Source of the DNA: Lentimicrobiaceae bacterium
GTDB taxonomy: Bacteria; Bacteroidota; Bacteroidia; Bacteroidales; WCHB1-69
Reading direction: 5' to 3'
DNA length: 10,937 nucleotides
Assembly (NCBI GenBank): GCA_009787675.1
Contig: WQSU01000054.1
Coordinates: forward strand, 1-10,937
Numbering within the stretch: the stretch's first letter is position 1; each line of letters starts with the position of its first letter. Positions 7,752 to 10,937 of the stretch are shown here, in pieces. The notes under the pieces are model-generated. The model was given only the letters and a program-made list of their open reading frames with translations. It had not been told where the DNA came from and ran no database searches. Both the position numbers and the translations under genes were made by a program.

Positions 7752-8531
7752 ATGAAACCAGTAACATGCTTCGCGTTTGTTCAAAACGCAACCCTTGAAA
7801 AAAAGGTAATTGACTGTTTGTCAAGATTCAAGTCAATCCAATTCTTTGGATTTGTAAACCAACGTGTAGATTTCTTAGAACGAATGAGCTACTTTCGCCC
7901 TGAAATCTTAATTCTTGATCTGTCTCAACGAAAAAACGAAGAGACCGACATTTTAGAAATGATTCACAAGCCTCCGATTATTCTGGGCATCATCTCCTCG
8001 AAAGAGAACACTCAATTCTGGCTGGATAAGGGCTTATTCGACGTAGTCCCTGCTCAGTTTAACAACGAATTGTTAGTCAGGAAAATCTACAAAATCATCC
8101 GAATCATTTCCGATATTAACAACAACTATCAATTTGAGCCTGTGGCGGCAGAAAGCCCAATTCCCTATCCTTACAAACCACCCAAACCTTCTTTCCAAAG
8201 CAAGGAAAATGATTCTTTCTTTATCCGTTACCAAAAAGTTACGACGAAAATCAAGACAGGTATTATTACGGTAATTACAAAAGAAAACAAGTTTCTTGCA
8301 ATAGAAACTTCCACCAACCAACTCTATTTTCATGAATCCACCATTAAGGCAAGCGCTCTGAAACTTCCTGCGTTTCTTATTCGTATTAATAATGCCACAA
8401 TTATCAATCTGCATTATATTGACAAGATTCAGAAAGATCGTGTGTATCTGGGAGAACGGATGTTTAGAATTTCGCGTTCTTATTTCTACCAGTTTAAAAA
8501 CGCCCTTGAAGCGCTTCAGCAACAGGAATGA
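7752..8531 (+). CDS. LytTR-type DNA-binding regulator with a degenerate receiver domain
   Basis: The 259-residue protein has two parts. Residues 1-120 have the order of a response-regulator receiver domain. D56 in ILILDLS matches the phospho-acceptor position, but the acidic pair normally found near residues 8-10 is absent (AFVQN), and the conserved lysine of the usual KP-F motif is replaced (VVPAQF). Residues about 125-160 are a proline-rich linker (PIPYPYKPPKP). Residues 160-255 resemble the LytTR DNA-binding domain: FLIRINNATIINLHYIDKI, then VYLGERMFRISRSYFYQFKNAL. LytTR regulators often control envelope, polysaccharide or autolysis genes. No histidine kinase gene is adjacent, so it may be an orphan working independently of phosphorylation. 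It diverges from the glgA-like/glmS operon across a 136-bp gap and overlaps convergent ddl by 16 bp. The start ATG is at 7752. Confidence 0.85.
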   Translation: MKPVTCFAFVQNATLEKKVIDCLSRFKSIQFFGFVNQRVDFLERMSYFRPEILILDLSQRKNEETDILEMIHKPPIILGIISSKENTQFWLDKGLFDVVPAQFNNELLVRKIYKIIRIISDINNNYQFEPVAAESPIPYPYKPPKPSFQSKENDSFFIRYQKVTTKIKTGIITVITKENKFLAIETSTNQLYFHESTIKASALKLPAFLIRINNATIINLHYIDKIQKDRVYLGERMFRISRSYFYQFKNALEALQQQE

Positions 8532-9493
8532 CGGATTAAATCAGCGTAAAATTCGGGCAGAGGAATATTTATGTAGGCTAATTGTCTTGGGATAATGCTC
8601 ATGGCGGTTTGTCCGGGAATAGTGTTAATTTCTAAAAAAACAGGCTCATTATCAGGATTCAAAATAAAGTCAATGCGTACAACACCTTTACATCCCAGTT
8701 TTTTGTAAATTGTTTCTGAATACTCTTTCACTTTTGCCTCCAACATTTCCTCAATTTCGGCAGGTGTAACCAATTCAAGAAAGCCTGGCGTATACTTGGC
8801 TTCAAAGTCGTAAAACTCTTTCTTACTCTTAATCTCCGTAACGGCAAGCGCTCTCACAACTCCTTGCCAAATTGCAACGCCGCAAGTAAGTTCTCTGCCC
8901 GGAATAAAACGCTCTATCATCACCTGATTGTCTTCTTTAAACGCTAATGCTACGGCAAATACAAGTTCTTCGCGATTGTGCGCTTTGGAAACACCCACAC
9001 TTGAACCCGAATTGCAAGGTTTCACAAAACAAGGCAATCCACATTGGGCTATAACCTCATCATACGCAATAGCAACACCTTTGTGAAAATGTAAGGCAGG
9101 GGAAATGGGAACGCCGCATTTCTCTACGGCAATGTTACAGAAGAACTTATTGAAAGTAAGGGCTGAACAAAAACTGTCACAGCCCGTATAAGGAATTTCC
9201 ATCATCTCAAAATAGGCTTGTAGTTTTCCGTTTTCACCCGGATCACCGTGAATGGCAATAAAGGCAACATCGAAAGCGACAGTTCTACCGTGAACTGTTA
9301 GTGAAAAATCATCTTTGTTCACATAAAACTGCATTCCATCTCCATCCGTGTATGCCCATTGCTTCCCTTTTACAACAATAAGCCAAGTTTCAAATTGCTT
9401 TGTATCAAGCTGGGTTTGAATATTGGCAGCCGTTTTTATTGAAATTTCATATTCTCCAGAGTTTCCTCCGGCAAGAAGGGCGACATATTTCAT
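8516..9493 (-). CDS. ddl: D-alanine--D-alanine ligase
   Basis: This ATP-grasp enzyme joins two D-alanines for the peptidoglycan stem peptide in the cytoplasm. The 325 residues fit the family. Visible motifs are LLAGGNSGEYEIS (6-18, with E14 matching the E. coli DdlB catalytic Glu15), HGDPGENGKLQ (82-92), VKPCNSGSSVGVS (157-169), MIERFIPGRELT (192-203), FEAKYTPG (230-237, K233-Y234 as in DdlB Lys215-Tyr216), VRIDF (272-276, metal ligand D275) and EINTIPGQT (288-296, metal ligands E288 and N290). S299 fits DdlB Ser281. It looks intact and functional. It follows the lipoprotein gene by 42 bp on the same strand and probably shares its transcript. The 3' end overlaps the LytTR-type gene by 16 bp. 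Confidence 0.97.
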   Translation of the reverse strand: MKYVALLAGGNSGEYEISIKTAANIQTQLDTKQFETWLIVVKGKQWAYTDGDGMQFYVNKDDFSLTVHGRTVAFDVAFIAIHGDPGENGKLQAYFEMMEIPYTGCDSFCSALTFNKFFCNIAVEKCGVPISPALHFHKGVAIAYDEVIAQCGLPCFVKPCNSGSSVGVSKAHNREELVFAVALAFKEDNQVMIERFIPGRELTCGVAIWQGVVRALAVTEIKSKKEFYDFEAKYTPGFLELVTPAEIEEMLEAKVKEYSETIYKKLGCKGVVRIDFILNPDNEPVFLEINTIPGQTAMSIIPRQLAYINIPLPEFYADLIRHSCC

Positions 9494-9535
9494 GATTTAT
9501 AAATTATTAATTAAAAGATTTGAGAGTTTCATTTT

Positions 9536-10270
9536 TTATTTTTCAAAGCGAATAGCATCTAAACCTGCTGAAGCTGGGAACCCCTCAAGAAATTTCCATG
9601 TAAAAATGTGACGATATGGAGTACAAGTAAATTCATACAAAGTCCATCCTTGCGGTTTAACAGATGTCGAATCTTTTATCCCCAATTCAATGATTTTCCA
9701 CGCATCCTTTTTATCATCCATATATAGATATATTGTACCCAAGCCTTTCAAATAAAATGAAATATTGCGACATGTTTTTGTTGCTGACACTTGAGACTCT
9801 GCCGTAACTGTTGCGAGGTAGTAAGAATCATCCACACCATTTGACGTGCTTAATATCCAGTCTGTTACATACAATTCCGGAGGAATGATTCTATCTGTAA
9901 AAGTAATAAAATCAGGGCATTCCGAGGCAGCCTTCTTTACAGTAATTGTTCTCGTGTCTTCCACATCTTTAACCCTTATTTTGAGTTTATGGATGCCTGG
10001 AAGGAGCTTGCCTGCTTTTATGGTAAAATGGTAGGGTGCTTTCTGAAGCACATCACACAGCGTATCGTTGGCATACAATTCTACGGGTAAAGATTTTCCT
10101 TTCGTATCCGTTACGATGATCTCTACTTTAATATCTATGTCTCTGAAATACTCTTCTCCTGCTTGTGGTGAGGTAATGATAATATGAGGAACAGGGTCGT
10201 TGCAGGAAAAAAAAACAAGCAACGGTAAAGCCATAAAAAGGTTTTTTAAAGTAAATGATATTTTACTCAT
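9536..10270 (-). CDS. Small lipoprotein with an Ig-like domain and a beta-sandwich-like C-terminus
   Basis: The 244-residue protein begins with a type II signal peptide: MSKISFTLKN, a hydrophobic stretch and the lipobox FFSC with Cys23. Residues about 29-111 look like an Ig-like beta-sandwich domain (IIITSPQAGEEY, then IDIKVEIIVTD, ELYANDTL, PGIHKLKIRVKD), as in Bacteroidete surface proteins. The C-terminal part ends in HIFTWKFLEGFPASAGLDAIRFEK. The H-x-F-x-W-x-F, then G-x-D-x-I-x-F pattern resembles jelly-roll segments at the ends of secreted Bacteroidete proteins. It is probably surface- or periplasm-anchored. Its ligand is unknown. Its promoter lies in the 10271-10398 region, and ddl follows on the same strand. 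I could not assign it to a named family. Confidence 0.8.
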   Translation of the reverse strand: MSKISFTLKNLFMALPLLVFFSCNDPVPHIIITSPQAGEEYFRDIDIKVEIIVTDTKGKSLPVELYANDTLCDVLQKAPYHFTIKAGKLLPGIHKLKIRVKDVEDTRTITVKKAASECPDFITFTDRIIPPELYVTDWILSTSNGVDDSYYLATVTAESQVSATKTCRNISFYLKGLGTIYLYMDDKKDAWKIIELGIKDSTSVKPQGWTLYEFTCTPYRHIFTWKFLEGFPASAGLDAIRFEK

Positions 10271-10295
10271 TTTTAATGTTTTAGTTATGAAAGCG

Positions 10296-10303
10296 CAAAA
10301 ATA
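10296..10303 (-). promoter_or_regulatory. Candidate -7 promoter element for the lipoprotein/ddl pair
   Basis: On the minus strand this reads TATTTTTG followed by CGC, a perfect TAnnTTTG match about 25 bases before the start codon at 10270. It sits in the divergent gap between the lipoprotein gene and prmA. The -33 position shows no clean TTTG. Confidence 0.5.
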
Positions 10304-10338
10304 GATTTTTTTTTACTCTAAATGTTTTGAAATAAAAA

Positions 10339-10367
10339 TATGTTCATTGAAATAAACCCTATTTTTG
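10339..10367 (+). promoter_or_regulatory. Candidate promoter for prmA
   Basis: TATTTTTG at 10360-10367 is an exact match to the Bacteroidete -7 element. TATG at 10339-10342, 17 bases before it, differs by one base from the -33 consensus TTTG. The ATG of prmA is about 31 bases downstream. The -7 element is convincing and the -33 box is weak. Confidence 0.5.
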
Positions 10368-10398
10368 CAAAATTATTCATAATTAAAAGTTTGATTAT

Positions 10399-10937
10399 AT
10401 GCAACATTATGAAATTACTGTAATTTTTTCCGAGCCAATTCCATGGAAGGAGATTTTTGTTTCACTTTTAGCGAATTTAGGTTGCGAAAGTTTTGCCGAT
10501 GGAGAAACCGATAACACTTTGTTGGCATATATTACAAAAGAGAATTTTAATAAAAATAAAATAAATGCTCTTTTTGCAGAATACCGGACGAAAACAAAAA
10601 TTTCATACACGATTCAGGCAATTGAGCAACAAAATTGGAATGCGGTTTGGGAATCTAACTACGAACCGGTAATGATTGCTGACAGGTGCTTTATTCGTGC
10701 GCCTTTTCATGAGCCCAATTTACAAGCCGAGTATGAAATTGTTATTGAACCTAAAATGTCGTTTGGAACTGCTCACCACGAAACGACTTCACTCATGATT
10801 GAGTTTTTGTTAGAAGAAGAACTCCAAAATAAAAGTGTGTTGGATATGGGTGCGGGTACTGGCGTATTGGCAATTTTATCTTCTATGCGTGGTGCACAAC
10901 CGGTTACAGCTATTGATAACGACGAGTGGGCATATCT
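10399..10937 (+). CDS. prmA: Ribosomal protein L11 methyltransferase, 3' end cut by the window edge
   Basis: The frame from the ATG at 10399 stays open to the last base and encodes 179 complete codons. PrmA trimethylates ribosomal protein L11 using S-adenosylmethionine, in the cytoplasm. The N-terminal part is the substrate-recognition domain. The tract NWNAVWESNYEPV is the family's W-x-x-x-W-x-x-x(Y/F)-x-P-V region. FGTAHHETT is the family's characteristic FGTGxHxTT loop, with Ala in place of the usual second Gly. VLDMGAGTGVLAILSS, then AIDNDEWAY, are SAM-binding motifs I and II of the class I methyltransferase fold. The C-terminal part is missing. It diverges from the lipoprotein/ddl pair. 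Confidence 0.93.
   Translation, partial: MQHYEITVIFSEPIPWKEIFVSLLANLGCESFADGETDNTLLAYITKENFNKNKINALFAEYRTKTKISYTIQAIEQQNWNAVWESNYEPVMIADRCFIRAPFHEPNLQAEYEIVIEPKMSFGTAHHETTSLMIEFLLEEELQNKSVLDMGAGTGVLAILSSMRGAQPVTAIDNDEWAY

Larger units (their letters stand above)
10271..10398. other. Divergent intergenic region between the lipoprotein/ddl pair and prmA
   Basis: This is 128 bp of AT-rich DNA with a T9 tract near 10305-10313 and one strong -7 element facing each way. I found no structured RNA or small coding sequence. Confidence 0.6.

Noticed and set aside
8073..8522. Antisense frame of about 149 codons opposite the LytTR-type gene
   Set aside because: It lies opposite a gene with recognisable receiver and LytTR features, and its composition is basic and motif-free.
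9497..9532. Tiny frame on the minus strand (MKLSNLLINNL) between the lipoprotein and ddl genes
   Set aside because: It has 11 codons in AT-rich DNA with no run of amino-acid codons or hairpin that would suggest a leader peptide, so chance is sufficient.
1..10937. Defence system, prophage, transposon or CRISPR array
   Set aside because: No transposase, integrase, nuclease, toxin-antitoxin pair, terminal inverted repeats or spaced direct repeats were seen.

Overview
The window looks like chromosomal DNA from a member of the Bacteroidota; order and genus cannot be set from sequence alone. The signs are a DUF4270-type lipoprotein, lipoprotein signal peptides ending in F-x-(S/A)-C, a short Bacteroidete-type glycogen-synthase-like protein ahead of DUF4270 and glmS, promoter elements matching the Bacteroidete -7 consensus TAnnTTTG, and weak Shine-Dalgarno sequences. 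Coding density is very high. No stretch over 300 bases lacks a gene, and I saw no tRNA, rRNA, insertion sequence, CRISPR array or clear rho-independent terminator.

Left part (1-2586, + strand). A large protein of unknown function is cut by the left edge, so its start lies outside the window. It is followed after 9 bp by a glycosyltransferase-like protein with a D-x-D motif. These two genes look richer in G+C than the rest and may form an accessory pair. The first belongs, by remembered motifs, to a broadly distributed but uncharacterised bacterial family.

Middle part (2558-7615, - strand). This is a tight four-gene operon read right to left: a glycogen-synthase-like N-domain protein, a DUF4270 lipoprotein overlapping it by 38 bp, glmS (glucosamine-6-phosphate synthase) and a LPG_synthase_TM/flippase-like membrane protein. 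GlmS makes the amino sugar used for peptidoglycan and LPS, and the lipoprotein and membrane protein also point to the envelope. The operon's last gene converges on and overlaps the glycosyltransferase-like gene by 29 bp.

Right part (7616-10937). A 136-bp divergent promoter region separates that operon from a LytTR-type regulator with a degenerate receiver domain (+). The regulator converges on ddl (D-Ala-D-Ala ligase, -) with a 16-bp overlap. ddl follows a small two-domain lipoprotein gene on the same strand. A second divergent promoter region (10271-10398) leads to prmA (ribosomal protein L11 methyltransferase, +), which runs off the right edge.

Taken together, most of the window is core envelope biosynthesis (amino sugar, D-Ala-D-Ala, lipoproteins, lipid or membrane protein) with one regulator inserted. 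The least explained parts are the large left-hand protein and the degenerate LytTR regulator. I did not find a clear new defence or mobile system.
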